A stretch of 64,000 nucleotides of DNA from Stereum hirsutum FP-91666 SS1 (taxonomy: Eukaryota; Basidiomycota; Agaricomycetes; Russulales; Stereaceae): positions 838,212 through 902,211 of the forward strand of contig NW_006763149.1 in NCBI RefSeq assembly GCF_000264905.1. The letters run 5' to 3'. The notes under the pieces are model-generated. The model was not told where the DNA came from. It did no database searches and saw only the letters and a program-made list of their open reading frames with translations. Positions within the stretch are counted from its first letter, which is position 1, and each line of letters opens with the position of its first letter. The position numbers were made by a program, and so were the translations under genes. This document shows, piece after piece, positions 13,080-22,139 of this stretch.

Positions 13080-14369
13080 TTAGCACCTCTTCATCTGGTA
13101 AAGGTTGTCCACAGTACGAAGGCGGGGGAACCTGTCGACGGGGACAGGGTAGTCGGACTAGAGAACACATATGGCAAAGGATCCGCTATCAGCATCTCAT
13201 TTACGATGAAACTTGTGTCAAATGATAAAGCACTCACCATTAAATGTATCCGTGGGTCCACATTGAAAGCAATCTTCCTTCCTGCGCACAACTTCTCAAA
13301 GTCCCTGAACACTTCCCTGTATGGCCCCTTCGGACCATAATTCATCGTAAACATCTCCAGTTTCGGGCAGAGTAGAAGCACCGCATGGGCAAGCAGAAGC
13401 GCTCTAGCCTTCTTCACCTCGGGACGGCCAGACCTGTGGTACCTATAATGCTTCAACGTCGGCGGCAGGGCGCGAATCGTCCAGTGCCCAGCAAGACAGT
13501 CCCTGAGAACCAACTCCTCCAAGTTGTTGAAGGCATCAAGAACGTGCCACGATAGACCGTCCTGAGGGGGGTGCGAGAGCCGCAAGGAAAGCAGGAAGGG
13601 GGCGAATGGTTTGTAGTCCCACTGACTATCATCGAATACCATGGGCATAGAAGCTTCGAGGATACGCAACGACGGTTGGAAATTCGTCTCACTTTCGTTG
13701 GGCGGAGGAACCAGCCAGTCCAGCACATAGCGGTCTGGGTCTGAATGAAGTGAGAGCTCGTATAACGAAAACGGAGGTCGTTCGGGAAGAACTTCAGCAG
13801 GGTTGGTCATCTCCATTCCGTAGGGATTCCGGTAACTGAAATGACGAATTGTCGGCCAGATGAAAAACAGCTGCGCGAGCGCCTTCGTGATATCGCACCG
13901 AAAGATGACGTCCAGAGACCGAACTTTGACTGGCAGTGCGGACAGACGAGCGACCTCATCTTCCTCGAAACTGGGTGTATCGATGTTGAGGCCGAGGTGA
14001 TAGAGGTAGGGACAATGGGAAAGCATCTGTTCCAAAGTCGTCACGGATAAGGTGAGTACTTTAGGCTTGGGCTTTGTGTCTGAAGGTGAGATGGCAACGG
14101 ATAAATCGAGAGAGAGAATGCGATTTCCAATGTTGAGCTGCTGTGTCAAGAACCTATCGAGGTCAAGAATGGACTTCTGGGAGAAGACGTTAATTCGCGT
14201 GGTGATGCGGTGAAAAAGGATCCTCTGTGCGGCCGGTGTCCAATCCTTGCAGACTAGGGCGCACGAGCGAAGGGTTCGAACATTCGTGCTCATAATATGT
14301 TGGTCAGGTTCGCAGAGGACGAACTCGAGGATGTTTGTGATCAGTTCGGGAGCAAGGAAACGACGCGAC
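13080..14369 (-). CDS. F-box-like protein whose start codon was split by an LTR insertion
   Basis: Exons 14369-13238 and 13157-13080 join in phase. The N-terminal APELITNILEFVL and CALVCKDWTPAAQ stretches are F-box-like, and the rest is an LRR-like agaricomycete F-box body. By eye the protein is about two thirds identical to the gene at 27568-28879, which starts MSRRFLAPEL. Here the match begins at the second residue, because the initiator ATG lies across the retrotransposon: its last base is in the target duplication 14365-14369, and all three bases are found at 27008-27006. The undisturbed gene would code for 403 residues. The coding part shows no other damage, so the insertion is recent. 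An in-frame antisense stretch of the LTR could supply a new start. F-box proteins usually choose substrates for SCF ubiquitin ligases. Confidence 0.8.
14365..14369. repeat. Target site duplication, left copy (GCGAC)
   Basis: Five bases directly before the LTR TG end; the identical five bases follow the other LTR end at 27002-27006. This is the usual length for Ty3/gypsy integrases. Confidence 0.92.
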
Positions 14370-14931
14370 TGTAACACACATTTTCTTAGTTTACTTTTTC
14401 GCGTACTTACTTGTTCCATAGCGCCACGTCCGGGGTCGGAGTGGCGCGCCACGTACAGTCTCAAGCCGCGTTTCGGCATCATCCGTATACACGTGTATAG
14501 TCGGAGTTGTAATCGTAGCCGACCTGTATTTAGTGTCGCTTCGCCCTCTTCGGAGGGCGCATCTTACTTGAATTCAACGTTTCTTTTCTCTTCTTCTCTT
14601 TCTCTCTGTCCGCGCGCGGTACGCCTCCCACGAGACGTATCGCTCAAGGATAAGGCTCGTGAACTCTCTTCTTTTCCTCTTCAACTCTCTCTCGACGATC
14701 CGGGCCGCCGGATCATCTCGGATTCGTTTCCGTTCTCTCCCGCGACGCTGCCACGTCGTGTTCGTTCCCACTTCTCTCTTCGTTCTCTCTTACTCTCTCT
14801 TTCTCTACGTTCGTCTGCCCGTCTCGCTCAGAGGCGCCCTCGTCGAGCGGGCAGTCTTTGAATTCTTATTCTAGCAATCTATCTCTCTCTCCTTCTCTTA
14901 CTCGTAATACTACGTGCGTGACAGTCGTTCC
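14370..14931 (+). repeat. 5' LTR, positions 1-562, up to the gap
   Basis: Starts TGTAACAC after the target duplication. It differs from the right LTR at one site (C at 14406, T in the right copies). It contains the palindromes GTGGCGCGCCAC and TATACACGTGTATA, a cUUCGg hairpin and long CT-rich tracts. Confidence 0.9.
14542..14559 (+). promoter_or_regulatory. Hairpin with UUCG tetraloop in the LTR
   Basis: CGCCCTC, TTCG, GAGGGCG: a perfect 7-bp stem closed by the extra-stable C(UUCG)G loop. It recurs in every LTR copy at the same offset. It sits just upstream of the CT-rich tract and may mark an RNA structure near the transcript ends. Function is inferred only. Confidence 0.5.
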
Positions 14932-15284
14932 NNNNNNNNNNNNNNNNNNNNNNNNNNNNNNNNNNNNNNNNNNNNNNNNNNNNNNNNNNNNNNNNNNNNN
15001 NNNNNNNNNNNNNNNNNNNNNNNNNNNNNNNNNNNNNNNNNNNNNNNNNNNNNNNNNNNNNNNNNNNNNNNNNNNNNNNNNNNNNNNNNNNNNNNNNNNN
15101 NNNNNNNNNNNNNNNNNNNNNNNNNNNNNNNNNNNNNNNNNNNNNNNNNNNNNNNNNNNNNNNNNNNNNNNNNNNNNNNNNNNNNNNNNNNNNNNNNNNN
15201 NNNNNNNNNNNNNNNNNNNNNNNNNNNNNNNNNNNNNNNNNNNNNNNNNNNNNNNNNNNNNNNNNNNNNNNNNNNNNNNNNNNN
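14932..15284. other. Assembly gap (353 N)
   Basis: Unknown bases. LTR positions 1-562 lie before the gap and positions 111-589 after it, so the LTR overlaps itself across the gap. Confidence 0.99.
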
Positions 15285-15763
15285 CATCCGTATACACGTG
15301 TATAGTCGGAGTTGTAATCGTAGCCGACCTGTATTTAGTGTCGCTTCGCCCTCTTCGGAGGGCGCATCTTACTTGAATTCAACGTTTCTTTTCTCTTCTT
15401 CTCTTTCTCTCTGTCCGCGCGCGGTACGCCTCCCACGAGACGTATCGCTCAAGGATAAGGCTCGTGAACTCTCTTCTTTTCCTCTTCAACTCTCTCTCGA
15501 CGATCCGGGCCGCCGGATCATCTCGGATTCGTTTCCGTTCTCTCCCGCGACGCTGCCACGTCGTGTTCGTTCCCACTTCTCTCTTCGTTCTCTCTTACTC
15601 TCTCTTTCTCTACGTTCGTCTGCCCGTCTCGCTCAGAGGCGCCCTCGTCGAGCGGGCAGTCTTTGAATTCTTATTCTAGCAATCTATCTCTCTCTCCTTC
15701 TCTTACTCGTAATACTACGTGCGTGACAGTCGTTCCGGTGAGACCCCAGAAGTCGGTGTCTCA
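15285..15763 (+). repeat. 5' LTR, positions 111-589, after the gap
   Basis: Matches the right LTR without length change and ends GTGTCTCA at 15763. The last 25 bases form an imperfect hairpin (TGAGAC with GTCTCA). Most likely this is the same LTR as 14370-14931, duplicated by scaffolding. A true second LTR cannot be ruled out. Confidence 0.88.
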
Positions 15764-18154
15764 AAGGTGGACACATCCGGAACGTCGCGTACCATACCAG
15801 AGGACGCGAGAAGCGTGGAGGAGGTAGTGGAGCTGTTGTCGGACGTTCGTTGGAACGAACAGGTCGCTATTCAGTCACGTCAGTCTCATACCTTCTTCGA
15901 ACCTACCCCCGATCCTTCATATCGACAATCATCCTCAACTCGGCCGGTATTCCACGCGAACCCGCCGATGGATCGCGAACCAGAGTCAGACGGGAGCGAC
16001 GCTCGCCCCGGTATGAACTCTGGGAGTGAGGGCGTCAGCTATTCGGCGGTGATGCTAGCGCGTCAGAGATTTTACGCACCGCTGGAGGGGGGTGATAGCG
16101 CGTCGATACGCGACATGGTGAAGGAGTTTTTGGACCTCGGGGTCGAGCCGGGGTACGTGCACGACAACGAAGATGACATGATATCGAATCCGAATTTGAA
16201 GCGATATGCGGTGGACGGAGCCATCATCGCGTTAGCTACGCACGCGGTTCGCAGTTGTCAGGACGTGTTGGACGCTATTCAGGCAGCGAGGGGACCGCCA
16301 CATAAGCCGCGCTACATTGATAGGGGTGAGAGGCTCATCACCAACATGGTCGTGAACGAAGCGATAGGCTCGATTTATCGTTCTTGGGAGATTCTTCGCG
16401 TAAAGATGCATAAGGAGCTCAACTTCATCGAAAATCTATCCGACGATAGAGCGGTGTCGCCGGCGACGACGACGGAGGAACACTATGACGGCCTTGGTCC
16501 TACTTCATCGGTAAACGAGTACATGTTACGTTATATGAGAGCACCCAGTTACGCGAGAGTAGCGAGGAGGTTAGATCCGGAGTGGTATCGCACGCAGACA
16601 CCCAGCGCAGCAACGCTCGAGGCGGCGTTTCCGATCATGGACCCGGAGTGGGTCAGATACTTGGACGAGAAGGAGGGGTCGGATTCGTCCACCGGACCTG
16701 ATAACCTAGTTCCGCGAACAGGTGCAGGAGCCGCGAGAGCGTCACACATTCCGGAGATACCTCGTCCGGCCTCGACGCAGTTATTTTCTGATCCACCGAA
16801 AGCCGCGCCAAGGTCTCCGTTGAACCCGTTTACAAATATTGCCGCTCCGTTTTCCACGTCAGGTAAAGACACAGTACCAAAAACGGAGTCCCCGTCGGCA
16901 TCATTTCCTATGTACCCTCAGTCAGTATGGAATCAACCCTCGCCGAGGTCGGTGACGGCGCCGCCAGTTCGGCGGGCGTCGCTGAGCATAGGCACCCCGG
17001 ACAGGGAGGTATTTGAGAACACGGCGATGGGCGAGGTCGGTCAAAGGAGGGCGCAGACGTCTAGACCCGCGGAACCCCCTTTAAGTACGGTGAAGCCATC
17101 TGCTACAGGTTACGTTTTGCCCACGATAGGCGAGGTCCTTCGGGGAGTGAACTTATCGAAGGAACGGGTAAATGTGGTCGCACCGAAGGCGAAGTATCCG
17201 AAGGAGTCGGAAGAGGGCTCGGAGAAACGAGAGGAGGACTCTCCCACGGATCAAGACAAGGCGGAAAGGCCGGTTCGGGCAGTGACGCTCACGCCCGAAC
17301 TGGAAGCACAGTCGCGTTCAGTCAAGTTCGAGCGGGAAGAACCTCCACACCTATCGTCGGTTTACCCGGCTGGGATGGATGGGTTGGCAAGTAGGAATGC
17401 GGAGATCATAACAGCCAGGAGCATATACATGGCTCCCACTCGGGCTCAAACCGCGTTCGAGGATCTTCAGCGCCCTAATCTCGCACCGCAATTGTTGACT
17501 CCCGAGGCACGGCCGCCCGCGACGACTTACCCGAGTACGCAGACGCCCGGGAGTGCGCTACCTCAACCCTTGCAAACGAACTGGAGCTCAGTTCCCGGAG
17601 AATCTAAGGGATACCCGCCACCTCCGTCAGGCGGAGGAGGATTTCCTTCAGTACCACCAGGAGGAAACGGCCATCCTCCAGTGCCACCGGGAGGTATCGG
17701 CTACCCTCCTGCTTTACCTGGAGGGGGAGGGTATCCGCCCATTCCACCAGGAGGAGCCGGACCGCCTTCCGGCCCTCCCGGCGGTGGAGGCGGCGGAGGT
17801 GGATTTCCACCAGCACCCCCAGGAGGAGGAGGATTCCCGCCAGGCGGAGGGAACTTCCCACCAATACCTCCGGGAAATCCGGGAGGTTTCGGACCACCAG
17901 GAGGTGGAGGAGGCGGAGGAGATCCGCCACCACCTCCTCCCGTCGACCCATACCAGTACATCCTACGACCGCGTCGGGGACCGTACCTGGAGGAGAAGAT
18001 CTCCCCGGACAAGCTCCCTAGTTGGGACGGAGGCCCGAAAACAGCGATCCTGTATTTTGCGGAGGTGCAGAACTTTGCGAAGATAGGTGGCGAAAGGGGA
18101 GATATTAGGGCAGCTGATGGACGCGGAGCAGTATCTGGACGGGGCGAAGAGTGA
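15713..18154 (+). CDS. gag: Truncated gag of the retrotransposon
   Basis: The frame is open from 15713 to the stop at 18152-18154, but the first ATG is at 15968 (728 residues from there). The open stretch before that ATG looks protein-like, so a non-AUG start or spliced leader is possible. The N-terminal third is helical and charged. Residues about 548-660 from the ATG are a collagen-like Pro/Gly repeat. This leads into the usual entry of a gag capsid domain (ISPDKLPSWDGGPKTAILYF), which stops after about 20 residues. The capsid core and CCHC knuckle expected next are absent. The frame overlaps pol (+1 frame) by 68 bases. Confidence 0.75.
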   Translation, partial: YYVRDSRSGETPEVGVSKVDTSGTSRTIPEDARSVEEVVELLSDVRWNEQVAIQSRQSHTFFEPTPDPSYRQSSSTRPVFHANPPMDREPESDGSDARPGMNSGSEGVSYSAVMLARQRFYAPLEGGDSASIRDMVKEFLDLGVEPGYVHDNEDDMISNPNLKRYAVDGAIIALATHAVRSCQDVLDAIQAARGPPHKPRYIDRGERLITNMVVNEAIGSIYRSWEILRVKMHKELNFIENLSDDRAVSPATTTEEHYDGLGPTSSVNEYMLRYMRAPSYARVARRLDPEWYRTQTPSAATLEAAFPIMDPEWVRYLDEKEGSDSSTGPDNLVPRTGAGAARASHIPEIPRPASTQLFSDPPKAAPRSPLNPFTNIAAPFSTSGKDTVPKTESPSASFPMYPQSVWNQPSPRSVTAPPVRRASLSIGTPDREVFENTAMGEVGQRRAQTSRPAEPPLSTVKPSATGYVLPTIGEVLRGVNLSKERVNVVAPKAKYPKESEEGSEKREEDSPTDQDKAERPVRAVTLTPELEAQSRSVKFEREEPPHLSSVYPAGMDGLASRNAEIITARSIYMAPTRAQTAFEDLQRPNLAPQLLTPEARPPATTYPSTQTPGSALPQPLQTNWSSVPGESKGYPPPPSGGGGFPSVPPGGNGHPPVPPGGIGYPPALPGGGGYPPIPPGGAGPPSGPPGGGGGGGGFPPAPPGGGGFPPGGGNFPPIPPGNPGGFGPPGGGGGGGDPPPPPPVDPYQYILRPRRGPYLEEKISPDKLPSWDGGPKTAILYFAEVQNFAKIGGERGDIRAADGRGAVSGRGEE
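15764..15785 (+). promoter_or_regulatory. Candidate primer binding site
   Basis: Reverse transcription should prime directly behind the 5' LTR. Four bases after the LTR end a TGG triplet begins (TGGACACATCCGGAACG), the usual first bases of a site pairing with a tRNA CCA end. No fungal tRNA match was recognised by eye, so this is tentative. Confidence 0.3.
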
Positions 18155-21100
18155 GGAGGAATACTCTAAGATGGCCCAGTACGCCTGGGCTATCAAAGGT
18201 ATCATCAATAGCCAGTTGAGCACGGAGGAACCGTCCGGGAGCGGCGCTCGCCCCGAACAAGACCCCGGTGCGTCCAGCCAAGAGGCAAAGGAGCGATCTG
18301 GTTATGCCGCCGAAGGAGTCAGCGACGCTCGCGACTCTTCAGAACAATTCGGCCCCAAATCAGCGGAGGTACCGGAAGACGAATTTTACGACTCCATGAA
18401 GATGAAGGAGTACTTAGACGTGGGAGATCTTCCGGAGGAATTGCAAGACGAGGCTTGGGACATGCTAAGGCGGCGGGTGAAAGCTTTTGGCTTTGACGGA
18501 CGGCTGGGTCATCACCCCAGCAAGGTGCACGTTCGAACGGCGGAGGGTCAAGTCCCTATTGCGGTGCCCATGTACGGGGCTTCTCCAGCAAAACGGGAGG
18601 TTATCGACAAACAATTACAGACCTGGTTTGAGCAGGGAGTAATTGAGCCCTCGATTAGCCCCTGGAGTGCACCCGTGGTTATCGTGTATCGCAACGGGAA
18701 GGCGCGTTTCTGCGTAGACTACAGGAAACTGAACGCAGTCACGACAGCGGACGAATTCCCGATACCACGACAGTCGGAGATTCTGGGTTCGCTCGCGGGA
18801 GCGCAGGTTCTATCGTCCCTAGACGCGTTGTCGGGATTCACACAGCTGGAAATGGACCCTGGGGACGTGGAGAAGACAGTGTTCCGCACTCATCGAGGAC
18901 TATTCCAATTCCGAAGGATGCCTTTCGGATTAAGGAACGGACCCTCTATCTTCCAGCGAGTTATGCAAGGAATTTTGGCCCCGTATCTATGGTTGTTTTG
19001 CCTGGTATACATCGACGATATCGTAGTATATTCGAAGTCTTTCAAAGAGCACATCGAGCATCTCGATAAGGTGTTAGGAGCCATTGAGAAAGCAGGCATC
19101 ACCTTATCCCCTGTCAAGTGCCACCTGTTTTACAGCTCCATCATACTCCTCGGACACAAGGTTTCTCGGCTGGGGTTATCAACGCACAAGAAGAAAGTGG
19201 AGACGATCATGAAAATGCAGAGGCCCAGCACGGTCGGCGAGTTACGCACCTTTTTGGGGATGGCCGTGTACTTTTCGGCGTTTATTCCGCATTATGCATC
19301 GATCGCGAGCCCGTTGTTCGACTTGACGAAGAAGGGCGTCAAGATGGAATGGAAGGCGGAGCACGAGGAAGCTTTTCAGCTCATCAAGACGGCTCTCTCG
19401 CAGGCCCCTGTACTAGGACACCCTACGCAAGGCCAACCATACCGGCTATACACGGATGCATCGGGAGAAGGATTAGGCTGTACGCTACAGCAGGTGCAGT
19501 GGACCAAGGTGGGGGACTTGAAAGGGACGAAGTCTTACGACAAGCTACAGAAGGCTTTCGACGCCGGAGAGGAGGTTCCCCGGCTGGTCACCAAACTTTC
19601 AGACAAGGTTCAGGATATCCCAGCCGACGCTCGGTGGGGTACAACCTTGGATGAAACGGAGGTTCCGGTAGAAAGGGTAATTGCGTATTGGAGTCGGCGC
19701 TTTCGAGGAGCGGAAGAGCGTTATCACACGACCGAGCGGGAGGCGCTAGGCGCGAAGGAGGGTCTAGTGAAATTCCAACCTTTCATCGAGGGCGAGGAGA
19801 TTTTACTCATAACAGACCACTCCGCGTTGCAGTGGGCGAAGACTTATGAGGAAAATAATCGCCGCCTCGCTTCTTGGGGGACCGTATTTTCGGCGTACGC
19901 GCCGAAACTTCATGTGGTGCACCGACCAGGACGTGTCCACAGCAACGTCGATCCTCTGTCTCGACTATTCCCGCATATCCCCGAATACATCGCACCGATG
20001 GATGAGGACGCGCCATCCCTCTCGGTCTCCCGCGACATGACGGCACTACCGTATGGAGACAATACCTCGGCGGAGCGTATAGCTAATGTGGCGATTGCCA
20101 GTGTGGAACCTTGGACCGAGCCATCGCCGGCTATGCATGCGTACATTCTTACTCGGGCGCAGAAGCAGGCGCAACAAGGGCTGATAGAAATTCAGGACCG
20201 GCAGGCTGATGCTACGAAGATGGGGGGGGGACGACAGGGGCAACAGCCAACTTCAGATCCATCTTCGGAGCAGCAACCACAGGAGGAGTTACAGGATACG
20301 GGCCAAGTCAGACCGATCAGAGGCGCCCTCGATCGGGAGGTAAAGGCCTCAGTACCTTCGCCTAGAGAAGTGGAGGAAGAGAGGGACCCGTACACCAAGA
20401 TGAAGGATTGGGAAGCTAACCATCCTCCACCACACATCCTGGTGCATATCAATCCGGAGTACCTAGCAAAGTTCGTAGAAGGGTACAAGGAAGATACAGA
20501 GTTCCAGAGGAGGTATAGCGAGCTGGAGAACGGGGAGAATAAGGCGTCTTGGGATCAGAGTCGAAGATTCTTCAAAGACGAGCAAGGCTTGTTATTCTTC
20601 CGTGACGCGAATTTCCAGCCGAGACTTTGTGTGCCTAAAAACGAGAGAGGCGCCCTCCTCGTAGAAGCACATGAAGCGGCGTACGAAACCGCACACGCAG
20701 GACCGGAGAAGCTATGGCAGAAGCTGAGTGGCCGGTTCTATTGGAAGCGAATGAAGGTAGATGTGTTGAAGTTTTGTGAAACATGCGACGTTTGTCAGAA
20801 AACGAAGAATGTGAATTTCTCGAAGTTCGGCTCATTGATCCCCAACCCGATTCCGAGAAGACCCTACGCTTCGGTGTCGCTGGACCTGGTAACGGGGCTA
20901 CCAATGTCAGACGACGACTATAACGCCATCCTCGTCATAGTAGATCGTATGACCAAACACGCTCAGTTTATACCGACGGACTCAGGCCTGGATACTCAGG
21001 GATTCGCGGAATTGTTCGTCAGATTTGTAGCGTGTCGTTTCGGCTTACCGGACGACATCGTCTCCGACAGGGACCCGAGATGGACATCCGACTTTTGGAG

Positions 21101-21857
21101 GGAGGTAGCCCGATTCCTGAAAGTCAAGATGTCCTTGTCGTCGTCGCATCACCCACAACACGACGGTCAGACGGAGGTAGTGAACAAGCAGGCTGAGCAA
21201 ATGTTACGGGCGTTCGTGCAGGAGGATAGGAAGAATTGGTCGAAGTGGTTGCCGTTGCTCGAGCACGCGTACAATTCGACAGTACACGGAAGCACGGGAG
21301 TAGCGCCGTATCTTCTACTTTACGGCTTTACTCCTAAGGGACCCCTGGACTTCCTAGGACCGAGTAGCAAAGACTTTTCGCCCCAGGCTAAGCTGCTGTA
21401 CAACGGTGATGCACAGGGATTCGCGGAGGAACTGCACATGCATCGGGAGAGCGCTAGGAACGCGATCGCGAAAGCCCAAGTCAGGCAGAGCGAGGTATAC
21501 AACAAAGGGCGTAGAGAGTTGGACCTTCAGGAGGGAGATCTAGTCCTGGTAAACCCGCACTCGCTGGAATGGGTCGAGTCGAAGGGAGTAGGCGCAAAGC
21601 TGGTGCAGAGAGCCGTCGGACCGTTCGAAATTCGCGAGAGGATCAACAGCAAGGTTTACAGATTGGATATGGACGACAAGTATCCAGGGACCAACGTGTT
21701 GAATCTGCAACACCTGCGTCGCTATCGACCGTCGAATCCCGCAGAGTTTGGGCCACGAACCACGTTACCGGACACACGACCGGAGAGGGTGGCGTCGGAG
21801 GAATACGAAGTCGAGGATATAGTGGCTCACCGGAGAAGCAAGAGGGGCAAGGCTTAG
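18087..21857 (+). CDS. pol: Pol polyprotein: reverse transcriptase, RNase H, integrase
   Basis: 1,256 codons counted from the frame opening at 18087; no protease motif (D-T/S-G) precedes the RT. RT spans about residues 165-345, with FCVDYRKLN and the catalytic YIDD from residue 308. RNase H has TDASGEGLG near residue 457 and a roughly 70-residue insertion before RVIAYWSRRF, also known from related basidiomycete elements. Integrase has an HHCC finger (HEAAYETAH, CETCDVC) and a D,D35E centre at Asp933, Asp994 and Glu1030, then a GPF module. The opening residues AKGEILG look like the segment that normally follows the protease, joined straight to the gag capsid entry. The frame ends at UAG 21855-21857 in the middle of the chromodomain. 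Confidence 0.93.
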   Translation: MAKGEILGQLMDAEQYLDGAKSEEEYSKMAQYAWAIKGIINSQLSTEEPSGSGARPEQDPGASSQEAKERSGYAAEGVSDARDSSEQFGPKSAEVPEDEFYDSMKMKEYLDVGDLPEELQDEAWDMLRRRVKAFGFDGRLGHHPSKVHVRTAEGQVPIAVPMYGASPAKREVIDKQLQTWFEQGVIEPSISPWSAPVVIVYRNGKARFCVDYRKLNAVTTADEFPIPRQSEILGSLAGAQVLSSLDALSGFTQLEMDPGDVEKTVFRTHRGLFQFRRMPFGLRNGPSIFQRVMQGILAPYLWLFCLVYIDDIVVYSKSFKEHIEHLDKVLGAIEKAGITLSPVKCHLFYSSIILLGHKVSRLGLSTHKKKVETIMKMQRPSTVGELRTFLGMAVYFSAFIPHYASIASPLFDLTKKGVKMEWKAEHEEAFQLIKTALSQAPVLGHPTQGQPYRLYTDASGEGLGCTLQQVQWTKVGDLKGTKSYDKLQKAFDAGEEVPRLVTKLSDKVQDIPADARWGTTLDETEVPVERVIAYWSRRFRGAEERYHTTEREALGAKEGLVKFQPFIEGEEILLITDHSALQWAKTYEENNRRLASWGTVFSAYAPKLHVVHRPGRVHSNVDPLSRLFPHIPEYIAPMDEDAPSLSVSRDMTALPYGDNTSAERIANVAIASVEPWTEPSPAMHAYILTRAQKQAQQGLIEIQDRQADATKMGGGRQGQQPTSDPSSEQQPQEELQDTGQVRPIRGALDREVKASVPSPREVEEERDPYTKMKDWEANHPPPHILVHINPEYLAKFVEGYKEDTEFQRRYSELENGENKASWDQSRRFFKDEQGLLFFRDANFQPRLCVPKNERGALLVEAHEAAYETAHAGPEKLWQKLSGRFYWKRMKVDVLKFCETCDVCQKTKNVNFSKFGSLIPNPIPRRPYASVSLDLVTGLPMSDDDYNAILVIVDRMTKHAQFIPTDSGLDTQGFAELFVRFVACRFGLPDDIVSDRDPRWTSDFWREVARFLKVKMSLSSSHHPQHDGQTEVVNKQAEQMLRAFVQEDRKNWSKWLPLLEHAYNSTVHGSTGVAPYLLLYGFTPKGPLDFLGPSSKDFSPQAKLLYNGDAQGFAEELHMHRESARNAIAKAQVRQSEVYNKGRRELDLQEGDLVLVNPHSLEWVESKGVGAKLVQRAVGPFEIRERINSKVYRLDMDDKYPGTNVLNLQHLRRYRPSNPAEFGPRTTLPDTRPERVASEEYEVEDIVAHRRSKRGKA

Positions 21858-21973
21858 AATATTTGGTGCGATGGAAGCGTTATTCGCCCCAATACGACTC
21901 CTGGGAGCCTCGGGCGAACCTCAAGAATGCCCCCGCCATCGTGTCGAGATACCACAAACGCGTTGGTTTGTAA
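21805..21973 (+). other. Chromodomain split by a frame change
   Basis: The pol frame ends EYEVEDIVAHRRSKRGKA then UAG. In the -1 frame the match continues GLEYLVRWKRYSPQYDSWEP and stops at 21973. Together these make a typical chromovirus C-terminal chromodomain, which would steer integration to modified histones. No canonical -1 slippery heptamer was seen at the junction, so a one-base indel is likelier than programmed frameshifting. Confidence 0.8.
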
Positions 21974-21991
21974 CGGGTGTGGCGGAGCCGG

Positions 21992-22009
21992 AATCCCGGA
22001 TCCGGGATT
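21992..22009. repeat. 18-bp perfect palindrome between pol and the third ORF
   Basis: AATCCCGGATCCGGGATT equals its own reverse complement. It lies 18 bases after the chromodomain stop and 130 bases before the ATG of the third ORF. Confidence 0.9.
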
Positions 22010-22139
22010 AGCAGGAGACGCGCGAGAATTCGGGCGGAGACGGAATAAGACGACCGCGTCGCTTAAATCGTCCGCCTCATGCTCCGCTCCCTCACCGTCT
22101 CCGCACACTCACCGCGCGACGACGACGACCTTGGCCGTC

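Noticed and set aside
14574..14874. Open frames inside the LTR copies as genes
   Set aside because: They arise from CT-rich repeats, recur in every LTR copy and contain no domain.
14370..15763. A solo LTR next to a full element
   Set aside because: No target duplication or other sequence separates the two LTR parts, only an N gap, and their combined content overlaps as a scaffolding duplicate would.
18087..18154. A 68-base gag-pol overlap with a +1 shift as a programmed frameshift
   Set aside because: The overlap coincides with the deletion junction, so the shift is more simply explained by the deletion.
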